Shown: positions 1 through 6,563, numbered from the stretch's first letter. The stretch: DNA of 14,718 bases from DATBMY01 sp036554605 (GCA_036554605.1 DATBMY010000152.1:1-14718); one strand, 5' to 3'. Made by a program: numbers and translations. The notes: generated by a model from the letters alone, not told the origin.

Positions 1-49
1 GTAGCATAATAGCGAGAACCACCACTGAACGGATTCTGATCGAGCGCAT
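1..49 (-). CDS. N-terminal fragment of a probable exported protein (runs off left edge)
   Basis: Only 16 codons are inside the window, reading leftward from an ATG at 49-47: MRSIRIRSVVVLAIML. A full AAGGAGG Shine-Dalgarno sequence (60-54 on the minus strand) lies 4 nt before the ATG, which fixes the start. Two or three arginines followed by a run of V, L, A, I and M look like the beginning of a signal peptide or a first membrane helix. The frame stays open to the edge. Product unknown; export is an inference from the N-terminus alone. A sigma70-like promoter candidate and two palindromic sites lie upstream. Confidence 0.6.
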   Translation of the reverse strand, partial: MRSIRIRSVVVLAIML

Positions 50-53
50 ATTG

Positions 54-60
54 CCTCCTT
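54..60 (-). promoter_or_regulatory. Strong Shine-Dalgarno site for the leftward edge gene
   Basis: The minus strand reads AAGGAGG, then CAAT, then ATG. This is near the maximum complement to the 3' end of 16S rRNA. It is the main reason to call a gene from only 49 bases. Confidence 0.7.
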
Positions 61-101
61 GAGTCTAAGGCTCCCGATTCTAAGAAGACGGAAAGGGCTA
101 C

Positions 102-130
102 TATATACTTTTATTTAACTATTCACACAA
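102..130 (-). promoter_or_regulatory. Candidate sigma70-type promoter for the leftward edge gene
   Basis: On the minus strand, TTGTGT (130-125) is followed by a 17-nt spacer and TATATA (107-102). The area is markedly AT-rich against a GC-rich background. Transcription would start near 95 and give a leader of about 45 nt that contains the AAGGAGG site. The -35 match is weak (3 of 6), so this rests on spacing, the -10 and context. Confidence 0.4.
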
Positions 131-165
131 GTATAAAGTTACCTGGGCGCTCCCGGCGCTGGCGA

Positions 166-197
166 GCAATATTGCGCTCAAAGCAGGCAATATTGCC
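166..197. repeat. Twin palindromes GCAATATTGC, likely operator pair
   Basis: GCAATATTGC, a perfect 10-bp palindrome, occurs at 166-175 and again at 187-196. The second copy extends to a 12-bp palindrome, GGCAATATTGCC (186-197). The copies start 21 bp apart, two turns of the helix, so two dimers would sit on the same DNA face. They lie about 35-65 bp upstream of the -35 element proposed for the leftward edge gene, a usual place for activator binding. The regulator is not identifiable from the sequence. Confidence 0.5.
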
Positions 198-415
198 CCT
201 TGATCGAGATCCTTCAAATAATTCTCTCCGCCGGGCGAAACACGCTCAAATGTCCTTGCCCGTGCAATCCCGCGGGCTGTCTCGATAAGATAAAGTAGCG
301 AAAACTAAAACGGGTTTATAATTGCCGGGCGGCTGATGCGGGCCGCCGTTTGAAGCGACAGCACAGTGCCTGAACTTTGCCCGTATGAGGAACGGTTTTT
401 GCCACCAAACCGGTC

Positions 416-420
416 GGAGG
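416..420 (+). promoter_or_regulatory. Ribosome binding site of the 60-aa ORF
   Basis: GGAGG lies 7 nt before the ATG at 428. It selects this frame and start over the longer overlapping frame that begins at 366. Confidence 0.55.
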
Positions 421-427
421 AATTACT

Positions 428-610
428 ATGTCAAGCAAGAGAGAAAGCACTGGAAGGGACGCGTCCGAGAGCAAACAAGATCCGCGGCAGGGCGGCCAGT
501 CGCCCACGGACGAGACGCGGGCCACGGAAGGCAGAGATGAACCGCGAAACATCTCTGACCTGGGGCCGGAGTCAAGTAGCGAGCCGAAGCGCGGCGGGGA
601 AGTTTATTAG
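428..610 (+). CDS. Small, highly charged, probably disordered hypothetical protein (60 aa)
   Basis: The ORF starts at an ATG preceded by GGAGG (416-420) with a 7-nt spacer, the best evidence that it is translated. The 60 residues are almost all S, E, D, R, K, G, P, T and Q, with no hydrophobic stretch, signal peptide or cysteine, so it should be soluble and largely disordered. Its TAG stop (608-610) interlocks with the TAA stop of the convergent glycosyltransferase (609-607 on the minus strand), leaving no intergenic space. No family is recognised and no function is assigned. A chance ORF in GC-rich DNA remains possible, since GC-rich frames readily give R/G/S/P-rich products; the ribosome binding site argues against that. 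Confidence 0.45.
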   Translation: MSSKRESTGRDASESKQDPRQGGQSPTDETRATEGRDEPRNISDLGPESSSEPKRGGEVY

Positions 611-1722
611 CGCCCGCGTGACAAGGCGTATGCGCCGATTTGCTCGATAACAGTTGCGATATCGTCGCCTGCGCCATTTGCTTTCCCGGAGCTAATGGCG
701 CGGGCGAATTTCGGTCCCAGATTGTTTTCGAAATAATAAATAAGCCTGTCAGCGAGCGCCTCGTGGTCTCCCGCTGGAAAGAGCAGACCCGTCACGTTCT
801 CGCGAACCGCTTCGGGCAATCCGCCCGCGCGCGACGCGATTATGGGCAGGTGGTTGCTGAGGGCTATGTGCGCCACACCGCTCTGGCTCGCGCTCGTGTA
901 GGGGAGCACAAGAACATCGGCGCGGTTAAATATTTCGGGCACCTCTTCATTGGGCACGTAGCGGTTTATGATTTCGACGAACGGCTCAAGGCCGAGTTCC
1001 CGGATAATCTTTTGATACTTCTCCAGGGGATCGTAGAATTCGCCGGCAACAAGCAAACGGCACTCGACGCGCGCAAGCACGCGGGGCATCGCGCGAAGCA
1101 GCAGGTCAAGCCCCTTGTATTTTCTTACCAGCCCGAAAAAAAGTATCCGTCGTCCATCCCTGCGGCTCGCGACGGGACGCGCAAATGCTCCGTGAATTGG
1201 AAGCATTGCAACGCGCACGTCTTTGCCCGGCACGGCTTCGAGCAACCGGGCGCGGTCTTCGGCCGAATGCGTTATGAAGCTATCGACCGGAGAGAAGGCA
1301 TAGCCGAGCAGCAGCCGGTCGGGCAGCCCGCGCTCGTGCGGCATAATATTATGGCACTCGACTATCGAGCGCGCGCCCGCGCGCCGCGCCAGCCTCAAGA
1401 GAGTGCCCATCGAGGGCGCAAAGAAAGTATTCCACCACTCGACGACGACCACACGGGGAGCGAATGCTCTGATATGCCTGTGCGCCGCGAGCCACGTCAG
1501 CGGGTTGAGCGGGCGGATTATTGATAAAGCGTTCACGTCGAGCTTAAGCCCGCTCGTGTCGAGTTCGGTCGTGCCGGGAAAAAGGAGTCTGGGATAGAGG
1601 CTGCGGAAAGATATAACCTGGACCTCGTGTCCGCGCGCGCTCAACTCTTTGTGCAGCCAGAATACGTGGTGGGCGATGCCGCCCCTCAAAGGGTAGGCCG
1701 GGCCCAGGATGGTGACCTTCAA
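607..1722 (-). CDS. Glycosyltransferase family 4 (GT-B fold), atypical E-x7-E region
   Basis: A cytoplasmic GT4-type enzyme (371 aa) expected to move a sugar from a nucleotide donor to a lipid-linked glycan. The N-terminal domain opens with GPAYPLRGGIAHH (residues 7-19), the glycine-rich acceptor loop of this group. FFGLVRKYKG (195-204) starts the donor-binding domain, and GGLPEAV (300-306) follows the active-site region. Where classical GT4 enzymes carry E-x7-E, this one has LPYTSASQSGVAHIA (273-287) without either glutamate, a pattern I associate with a subgroup bearing a T/S-Q-S-G motif. The start is TTG (1722-1720), sharing four bases (TTGA) with the stop of the upstream GT2 and with no real Shine-Dalgarno, so translation is probably coupled. 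It converges on the small ORF at 428-610 with interlocked stops. Sugar specificity cannot be read. Confidence 0.88.
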   Translation of the reverse strand: MKVTILGPAYPLRGGIAHHVFWLHKELSARGHEVQVISFRSLYPRLLFPGTTELDTSGLKLDVNALSIIRPLNPLTWLAAHRHIRAFAPRVVVVEWWNTFFAPSMGTLLRLARRAGARSIVECHNIMPHERGLPDRLLLGYAFSPVDSFITHSAEDRARLLEAVPGKDVRVAMLPIHGAFARPVASRRDGRRILFFGLVRKYKGLDLLLRAMPRVLARVECRLLVAGEFYDPLEKYQKIIRELGLEPFVEIINRYVPNEEVPEIFNRADVLVLPYTSASQSGVAHIALSNHLPIIASRAGGLPEAVRENVTGLLFPAGDHEALADRLIYYFENNLGPKFARAISSGKANGAGDDIATVIEQIGAYALSRGR

Positions 1723-2747
1723 CTGTAAGCGCCCCCCCCGCCCGTCTCGACTCGCTTTGTCGAAGCGTCGAGGGCCAGGCCCGCATCATCGCTCGATTCG
1801 ACTATCGAGTAATCCCGCTCGCGCCTGTAAAAATGGGCGACCATCTCCGCAAGCAGCCCGAAGAGCACGAACTGTATGCCGACTATGATGCTCATCGTGG
1901 CGATGATAAAGAGCGGCCGGTTGCTCAGCCATTCTTGAAAAAAGAGCCTTTGAAAAATCAGGTAAAGGTCGACGCCCGAGCCCGCGGCGACCAGCAGCAT
2001 TCCGAGCAGTCCGAAGAAATGGAGCGGCTTGTTTGTATAGCGCGTGAGCAGGATGACGGTGAGCAGGCTGAAGAGCCCGCCCATCACGCGTCCCAGCCCG
2101 TAACGCGACTCTCCATGCGCGCGCGGCGCATGCTCTATTTTCACCTCGCCCAGTCTAAACCCTCTATAGCTTGCAAGCACCGGGATATAACGATGCTGTT
2201 CGCCGTATACCATTACTTCGTCAATAACCTCGCGCCTGTAGCACTTGAATCCGCAGTTGATGTCGTGCAGCCGCACGCCCGTCAGGCGGGTGGTCGTCCA
2301 GTTATAGATTCGCGAAGCGAGCTTTCGGCTGAGGCTATCCTTGCGCGCGTGACGCCAGCCCGATACAAGGTCGTATCCCTCGTCGAGTTTCTCAACGAGC
2401 AACGGGAGCTGCTCCGGCAGGTCCTGAAGGTCGGCGTCGAGCGTCACTATGTATTCGTAGCGCGCGGCGCGAAATCCGGCCGCGAGCGCCGCGGATTTTC
2501 CGAAATTCCGGCGAAAGCGTATATAGCGAAAGCGCGGGTCGGCCGCGGAGAAGCGCCTCAATAGCTCCACGGAACGGTCGCGGCTGCCGTCGTCGACGAA
2601 TATCATCTCGAACTGCTCGGCCAGCCCCGAGACGACCCGGCGCAATCGATCATAGAGTTCTTCGAGCGTCGGCCGCTCGTCAAGCAGGGGCACGACGACC
2701 GATATGGTCCGGCCCCCGGCGCGCTCATTGTTCGCTTCGTTGTTCAT
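1719..2747 (-). CDS. Polyprenyl-phosphate glycosyltransferase-like GT2 (DPM1/GtrB/ArnC type)
   Basis: A membrane-anchored GT2 enzyme (342 aa). VDDGS (51-55) binds the nucleotide and LDADLQD (103-109) carries the metal-binding DxD. HGESRYG (211-217) is typical of the dolichol/undecaprenyl-phosphate branch. Two strong membrane helices (about 242-264 and 277-301) end in FYRRERDYSI, again typical. Relatives transfer a sugar from a nucleotide to undecaprenyl phosphate or a related lipid, making donors for periplasmic GT-C enzymes; a TMTC-like protein encoded at 7653-9659 could be a user, which is inference. The start is ATG with only a weak GGGA upstream. Near the 3' end lies a G8 run; its stop overlaps the TTG start of the downstream GT4. 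Confidence 0.9.
   Translation of the reverse strand: MNNEANNERAGGRTISVVVPLLDERPTLEELYDRLRRVVSGLAEQFEMIFVDDGSRDRSVELLRRFSAADPRFRYIRFRRNFGKSAALAAGFRAARYEYIVTLDADLQDLPEQLPLLVEKLDEGYDLVSGWRHARKDSLSRKLASRIYNWTTTRLTGVRLHDINCGFKCYRREVIDEVMVYGEQHRYIPVLASYRGFRLGEVKIEHAPRAHGESRYGLGRVMGGLFSLLTVILLTRYTNKPLHFFGLLGMLLVAAGSGVDLYLIFQRLFFQEWLSNRPLFIIATMSIIVGIQFVLFGLLAEMVAHFYRRERDYSIVESSDDAGLALDASTKRVETGGGGAYS
1732..1739 (-). repeat. G8 homopolymer at the GT2-GT4 junction
   Basis: The coding (minus) strand carries eight consecutive G residues eleven bases before the stop of the GT2 gene, encoding Gly-Gly plus part of the next Gly. Adding one G would shift the frame from GCT TAC AGT TGA to CGC TTA CAG TTG AAG, past the GT2 stop and straight into the GT4 reading frame. 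The run is long enough to be prone to replication, transcription or translation slippage. Confidence 0.6.
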
Positions 2748-2773
2748 TGGTCCCTGTCGATTGCGAGCAGACT

Positions 2774-2803
2774 AAAATACAAGCATTCCCCCGCTAAAAA
2801 CAA
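2774..2803 (-). promoter_or_regulatory. Candidate promoter for the GT2-GT4 pair
   Basis: On the minus strand, TTGTTT (2803-2798), an 18-nt spacer and TATTTT (2779-2774) place a transcription start near 2767, about 20 nt before the ATG at 2747. It is AT-rich relative to its surroundings. The hexamers are imperfect. Confidence 0.35.
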
Positions 2804-2909
2804 TGCGAATATCGGTAGTTTGGAACGCGGCAATATGACGGGCGCATTTGACGGAGGCGATTTGCCGGCTCGAATCTCCCGGTTACCTGTTAAGTCGCGG
2901 CGACTGCTA

Positions 2910-2938
2910 TTGACATATCACCGGGTAGTTCTTACCCT
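2910..2938 (+). promoter_or_regulatory. Candidate promoter with internal inverted repeat for the SGNH-like gene
   Basis: A perfect TTGACA (2910-2915) is followed after 17 nt by TACCCT (2933-2938), which keeps T1, A2 and T6 of the -10 consensus. A closer -10 match, TACAAT (2938-2943), is 22 nt away, which is too far. GGGTA (2923-2927) and TACCC (2933-2937) form a 5-bp inverted repeat across the spacer and -10, a possible operator. The start codon is about 43 nt downstream of the expected transcription start. Confidence 0.45.
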
Positions 2939-2987
2939 ACAATCGCGCTTCAGGCGTGGTCTCTGAACATTTAATAACTGGCAAGCT

Positions 2988-3755
2988 ATGAATAGGAATG
3001 GACGCGAAGCCGGCAAGACGATCAAGATACTATTTCTCGGTCAGTGCCTAAATTACGGTTACGCCGGGGTGCCTCAGTCGGCGACTTTTAACAGTGTCGC
3101 CGCGGCGGCGCTTCGAGCAAGGTTCCCTAACGCTTCATTTATCTTCAGATCCAAATACCTTTATCATCCGAGGGGACTTAACGCGTTGCTGGCCCACAGG
3201 ATGGTATTATCGCGGCCCGATATAGTCATTATAAACGCGCCTGCCATGTATGCCGCGACAAGCTGGCGGGTAAACAGGGTATATGAGATCGCGCCCGAAA
3301 TCGTAGATACGGCCCGCTCGCTCCTCCAGAAGATCAGCGCAAAAATAAACAATAGCTCCGGGCTGCCTCAAACCACGCCCCTCGACAAGCTGTTCGTTAT
3401 CCACCCGCCCATCGAAATATCCGAGTACGAGAGACTGTTGGATGAGGCGGTCAAACTTTGCCAGGAGAATTTCTGCAGGGTCATCCTGATGGGGCCGGGC
3501 AGATTTAATGAGGATACGCACGAGGATTACCAGGCACACTCGCCCGCTTTATGGATGGCGGTAAATCGGATGGTTATAAGTCTTGGCCAGCGGCTGAATG
3601 TCTCGGTGATAGATTCATACGAGGCGCTGGGCGGTTATGGCGGCGAAGTCTTTTTGCCGAACAACCACCGGTGGAGCCAGGCCGGGCACGAAATAATAGC
3701 GCGAGAAGTCGAATCGGTCCTCGCTCGGGAGATTACGAGAGTTCATTCGGCCTAG
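2988..3755 (+). CDS. SGNH/GDSL hydrolase-like protein with Cys at the nucleophile position
   Basis: A 255-aa soluble protein with no signal peptide, so probably cytoplasmic. FLGQCLNYG (16-24) sits where SGNH enzymes have their GDSL block I, but the motif reads G-Q-C-L, putting Cys20 at the serine position. PDIVIINAPA (77-86) resembles the strand before the block III Asn, and NHRWSQAGHEIIA (226-238) resembles block V, whose His would be His227 although the usual Asp three residues before is absent. Family members cleave or transfer acyl groups, and in glycan loci they often adjust O-acetylation. That role is inferred from neighbours. The gene converges on the Wzt gene across 56 nt. Sampled lines look nearer 52% GC than the 60-70% of the genes to the right. 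It could be a non-catalytic SGNH-fold protein. Confidence 0.6.
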   Translation: MNRNGREAGKTIKILFLGQCLNYGYAGVPQSATFNSVAAAALRARFPNASFIFRSKYLYHPRGLNALLAHRMVLSRPDIVIINAPAMYAATSWRVNRVYEIAPEIVDTARSLLQKISAKINNSSGLPQTTPLDKLFVIHPPIEISEYERLLDEAVKLCQENFCRVILMGPGRFNEDTHEDYQAHSPALWMAVNRMVISLGQRLNVSVIDSYEALGGYGGEVFLPNNHRWSQAGHEIIAREVESVLAREITRVHSA

Positions 3756-3811
3756 TAGTGAAGCGGTCTATATTATGGAAACCGGTTTGATTCACGAGCA
3801 GTTTGCGAAGC

Positions 3812-4591
3812 CTAGGAATTCCATATCGCGTTGTAGTGATCGACGACTTCCGCCGCCGGTCCGATCATGCTGACCCGGCCATCTCTTAGAAGAACCGCGC
3901 GCTGGCAAAGCTGCGTGATCATGCCAAGCCCGTGAGTGACGAACAGGACGGTCCTGCCGCTTCTGGTCACGTCGTCCATCTTGCCCAGGCACTTTCTCTG
4001 AAAGCTCGCATCGCCTACCGCCAGCACTTCGTCGACGATCAATATTTCCGGGTTAAGGTGAGCCGCCACGGCGAATGCGAGACGCAAATACATTCCGCTC
4101 GAATAGCGTTTCACGGCCGTGTCTATAAACTTTTCAACCTCGGCAAAGGCGACTATCTCATCGAATTTCGCGTCTATCTCGCGCCGCCTCATACCCAGGA
4201 CCGCGCCGTTCAAATAGACGTTCTCTCTGCCGCTCAGGTCCGGGTGGAACCCAGTGCCGACTTCCAGCAGGCTCGCGACTCGCCCGTACAATTCGGCTCG
4301 CCCGCTGGTCGGCTCGATGATGCGCGAAAGCACTTTCAACAGCGTCGACTTGCCCGCTCCGTTCGGGCCGATAATCCCGAGCACCTCTCCCGGCACAACA
4401 TCGAAGCTGATCTCTCTGATCGCCCAGAGGTCGGCATCATTATCGCGAAGCATTCGCCGCAGGCCGCCGAAGGGAGATCTAACCGCTTTCACAAGCGATT
4501 CGCGCAGGGTGTCGTAGCGCACCGAAGCGTGTTCGCTCGGGTTGAAGCGAAATCGTTTGCTCAGATTCTCTACTTTGATGATCGGCTTCAT
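3812..4591 (-). CDS. wzt: Polysaccharide ABC exporter, ATP-binding subunit (Wzt/KpsT/TagH type, short form)
   Basis: ATPase of an ABC-2 exporter that moves lipid-linked glycan across the inner membrane. Visible motifs: Walker A GPNGAGKST (75-83), EVGTGFHPDLSGRENVYLNG (110-129), which is characteristic of this subfamily, signature YSSGM (163-167), Walker B ILIVDE (183-188), D-loop GDASF, and switch His220. The N-terminal stretch of about 55 residues before the core fold is usual for Wzt. At 259 aa it ends soon after the nucleotide-binding domain and lacks the C-terminal carbohydrate-binding domain of O8/O9a-type Wzt, so export would not require recognition of a terminal modification. The ATG lies 7 nt after the Wzm stop; a GCGGAG inside the end of the permease gene is the only Shine-Dalgarno-like sequence and is far upstream, which suggests coupling. 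Confidence 0.95.
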   Translation of the reverse strand: MKPIIKVENLSKRFRFNPSEHASVRYDTLRESLVKAVRSPFGGLRRMLRDNDADLWAIREISFDVVPGEVLGIIGPNGAGKSTLLKVLSRIIEPTSGRAELYGRVASLLEVGTGFHPDLSGRENVYLNGAVLGMRRREIDAKFDEIVAFAEVEKFIDTAVKRYSSGMYLRLAFAVAAHLNPEILIVDEVLAVGDASFQRKCLGKMDDVTRSGRTVLFVTHGLGMITQLCQRAVLLRDGRVSMIGPAAEVVDHYNAIWNS

Positions 4592-4598
4592 CGGCGTG

Positions 4599-5531
4599 CT
4601 AAATAAACTCCGCGAAATGCCTCTCCATTCGCCGGAACGAGTAGGAGGCGTAAACGAACATAACCAGCGTAAAGATTGTCGAGTAAAGAAGCGGCCCCCA
4701 TTGAAAATCCTGGCCGAATAGCGATGATCGATATCCTTCGATAATACCCGTCAGCGGGTTGAGCACCATAACCCACCTCCACTCCTGCGGCACGAGGCTG
4801 GACGGGTAGATGATCGGAGAGACAAAGAGCCATATCTGTATGACAAACGGCAGCGCATATCTTACGTCTCTGTATCTGACGTTAAGCGCGGAAAACCATA
4901 TCCCCATACCTAAAGCGAGCAAAGTGGTCACCAGTATAAGAGGGACCAGCATCAAATATGCCCAGGTGACGGCGAAATCGTAATAGATCAGCAGGCCTAT
5001 AAGCAGAAGCGACGCGATGATGAAATCGATCAGACCGGCGCTCACCGATGCGCTCGGGATTATTAGTCGCGGGAAGTATACCTTTGTGATCAGGTTCGTG
5101 TTGCCGATTAGAGAATTGCCGCCGCTTACCACCGCGTTTGAAAAAAAGGTCCAAAGCGTCAGCCCCGCATAAAAGAATATCGGATAGGGAACTCCTTCCG
5201 ACGGCATGCGGGCAAGCACGCCGAAGAAGTATGTAAAGATAATCATAGTCACAAGCGGCTGAATAATAGCCCAGGCCGCTCCGAGCAGGGTCTGCTTGTA
5301 GCGCACTTTCACATCGCGCCAGGCCAGAAAGTAAAGCAGCTCGCGGTAGGCCCACAGATCGCGAAGGTTCAGCGAGACCCAGGGCTTGCTTGCGCCGATC
5401 ACGACAACAGGTTTCTCGGGAAGGCTATAGGGATTCGCGCTGGAAACGCTCGATGACTCTGGCAAGCCTGTCGAGCCATTTTGTGGGACAGCCTCCGACT
5501 CGCCCGGCATTTCGGTAGTTACAGAATCCAT
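4599..5531 (-). CDS. wzm: Polysaccharide ABC exporter, permease subunit (Wzm/KpsM/TagG type)
   Basis: Inner-membrane channel subunit of 310 aa, partner of the ATPase encoded directly downstream. After a hydrophilic Ser/Pro/Glu-rich N-terminal tail of about 45 residues comes LRDLWAYRELLYFLAWRDVK (57-76), the amphipathic segment of ABC-2 exporters. Six hydrophobic segments follow, at about 84-104, 115-134, 161-184, 190-212, 225-242 and 280-297. NVRYRDV (217-223), SPIIYP (238-243) and LNPLTGIIEGYR (258-269) are conserved in this family. The tail is longer than usual; its role is unknown. No Shine-Dalgarno precedes the ATG, but a near-consensus promoter lies so close that the leader would be only about 10 nt. 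Confidence 0.95.
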   Translation of the reverse strand: MDSVTTEMPGESEAVPQNGSTGLPESSSVSSANPYSLPEKPVVVIGASKPWVSLNLRDLWAYRELLYFLAWRDVKVRYKQTLLGAAWAIIQPLVTMIIFTYFFGVLARMPSEGVPYPIFFYAGLTLWTFFSNAVVSGGNSLIGNTNLITKVYFPRLIIPSASVSAGLIDFIIASLLLIGLLIYYDFAVTWAYLMLVPLILVTTLLALGMGIWFSALNVRYRDVRYALPFVIQIWLFVSPIIYPSSLVPQEWRWVMVLNPLTGIIEGYRSSLFGQDFQWGPLLYSTIFTLVMFVYASYSFRRMERHFAEFI

Positions 5532-5548
5532 AATAATGCGAGTTCTTG

Positions 5549-5577
5549 AGTCTATTCAGCATATAGAACAATGTCAA
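5549..5577 (-). promoter_or_regulatory. Promoter candidate for the wzm-wzt operon
   Basis: On the minus strand a perfect TTGACA (5577-5572) is followed by exactly 17 nt and TAGACT (5554-5549). Transcription from about 5542 leaves roughly 10 nt before the ATG at 5531, with no Shine-Dalgarno sequence. The exporter pair can therefore be transcribed separately from the glycosyltransferase gene upstream. Confidence 0.6.
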
Positions 5578-5607
5578 TGCCGGGCTTTGCTCGCCTCCTC
5601 TCCGGTT

Positions 5608-6525
5608 TTATCGAGCGCCGTGAAGATAGAGCCGGCGGGCGCGGCTAAGGGATTTCAGCCGCTCGGCTAATTCCTCCCTCTCTCGCTTTTCTCGTCGCAA
5701 CCAGCGGGCAGCATATTTGAGAGTCAACGCGGACCTCATCGAAACCATGTAGAAGAAGACGGCGGCGCCGCCCCCGTGCTTTAAGAGAAAAAGCATCTGA
5801 CTCAAATAAAACTGGCAGAGCATATCCAATCTTTTCTTCGCGCTCGAAGCGCCCCCGTGATGAATCACCTTCCCGGTCGCCGAAAAACATATCGACCAAC
5901 CCGCCAGCTTGAGCCTGCGGCAAAGGTCCTCATCTTCCGAGTACATAAAAAATCGCTCATCAAATAATCCGACTTCGTCGAGCGCTTCGCGCCTGAGAAT
6001 CAAACATGCCCCGTCTATCCAATCGACCGAACAGTCCCGAAGGTTTTCATCGAGGCGAGGCCGCCCGGTTCTGCTTGAACGAATGCCCACCAGCTCAAAT
6101 GCCTGATTAAAAGCGGTAAGAAAATGTCTGGTGTTAACGACTTCTCTGCCTTCGCCATCAACCAGCCCGCACCCGGCGGCTCCGCAACGCGGATTCGATT
6201 GCAGACAATCATAAAGAGCGCGGAGGGCTTCGGGTGAAAGGCGCGCGTCGCTGTTGATGAGCAAAACGTAGGGCAGGCTTGTGGCTCTTATGGCCTGATT
6301 GCAGGCGGCGCCGAATCCGGCGTTCGTCGCATTGGCAATGATCATTATGCCGGGATGCAGCTCGCGCACGGCTTCGATACTTCCATCTTCCGATGCGTTG
6401 TCGACGACGACCAGCTCGATATTCATGCCCGCGGCGCTCTCAATCACCGACGCCAGGCACTCAAGCAATAGCTCTCTGGTGTTGTAGCTTACGACGACAA
6501 CGGTAATCCGAGCGGGCGAAGACAT
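5608..6525 (-). CDS. GT2 glycosyltransferase, rhamnosyltransferase-like (WbbL type)
   Basis: A 305-aa GT-A fold enzyme, probably peripheral on the cytoplasmic face. VSYNTRELLLECLASV (12-27) and VDNASEDGS (41-49) form the nucleotide site. NAGFGAACNQ (68-77) and LINSDARL (89-96), which holds the N-x-D variant of DxD, follow. DWIDGACLILRRE (168-180) and GLFDERFFMYSEDEDLCRR (186-204) supply the acidic ED motif of the catalytic base. HHGG (222-225) closes the core. This order is the hallmark of the WbbL/rhamnosyltransferase branch, but the sugar is not proven. The C-terminal 60 residues are basic and rich in R, K and E. It lies 76 nt upstream of wzm on the same strand and is divergent from the next GT2. 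No Shine-Dalgarno is seen; a promoter candidate ends about 10 nt before the ATG. Confidence 0.9.
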   Translation of the reverse strand: MSSPARITVVVVSYNTRELLLECLASVIESAAGMNIELVVVDNASEDGSIEAVRELHPGIMIIANATNAGFGAACNQAIRATSLPYVLLINSDARLSPEALRALYDCLQSNPRCGAAGCGLVDGEGREVVNTRHFLTAFNQAFELVGIRSSRTGRPRLDENLRDCSVDWIDGACLILRREALDEVGLFDERFFMYSEDEDLCRRLKLAGWSICFSATGKVIHHGGASSAKKRLDMLCQFYLSQMLFLLKHGGGAAVFFYMVSMRSALTLKYAARWLRREKREREELAERLKSLSRARRLYLHGAR

Positions 6526-6534
6526 ATGGCGTTG

Positions 6535-6563
6535 AAAGTATTCGAATGATTGAGGGCTGTCAA
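6535..6563 (-). promoter_or_regulatory. Promoter candidate giving a leaderless GT2 transcript
   Basis: On the minus strand TTGACA (6563-6558), a 17-nt spacer and TACTTT (6540-6535) are followed by the ATG at 6525 only 9 nt after the -10. The transcript would begin within a few bases of the start codon. The -35 is perfect; the -10 keeps T1, A2 and T6. Confidence 0.5.

Larger units (their letters stand above)
50..427. other. Divergent intergenic region with regulatory signals only
   Basis: No gene is supported in these 378 bases. Besides the leftward promoter candidate and the twin palindromes, there is a TATAAT at 317-322 facing the small rightward ORF, but no matching -35 hexamer 16-18 nt upstream. 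A 6-bp GGCGGC/GCCGCC stem with an 8-nt loop (328-347) follows. An ORF from 366 to 650 has no ribosome binding site and is not called. Confidence 0.5.

Noticed and set aside
317..322. Perfect TATAAT upstream of the 60-aa ORF
   Set aside because: The position 17 nt upstream reads AGTAGC, with no likeness to a -35 element, and there is no extended -10, so it is not called as a promoter.
366..650. 94-aa open frame on the plus strand overlapping the 60-aa ORF
   Set aside because: No Shine-Dalgarno sequence before its ATG, and an Arg-rich product running into the GT4 3' end; the 428 start has GGAGG.
640..1524. 294-aa open frame on the plus strand
   Set aside because: It is antisense to the GT4 gene, has no ribosome binding site and no recognisable domain; the opposite frame has a full GT4 motif set.
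1833..2564. 243-aa open frame on the plus strand
   Set aside because: Antisense shadow of the GT2 gene; low-complexity, charged product with no motif.
3779..3788. AAACCGGTTT palindrome between the convergent SGNH-like and wzt genes
   Set aside because: A 10-bp palindrome with no loop and no T tract cannot form a terminator hairpin; it may be chance.
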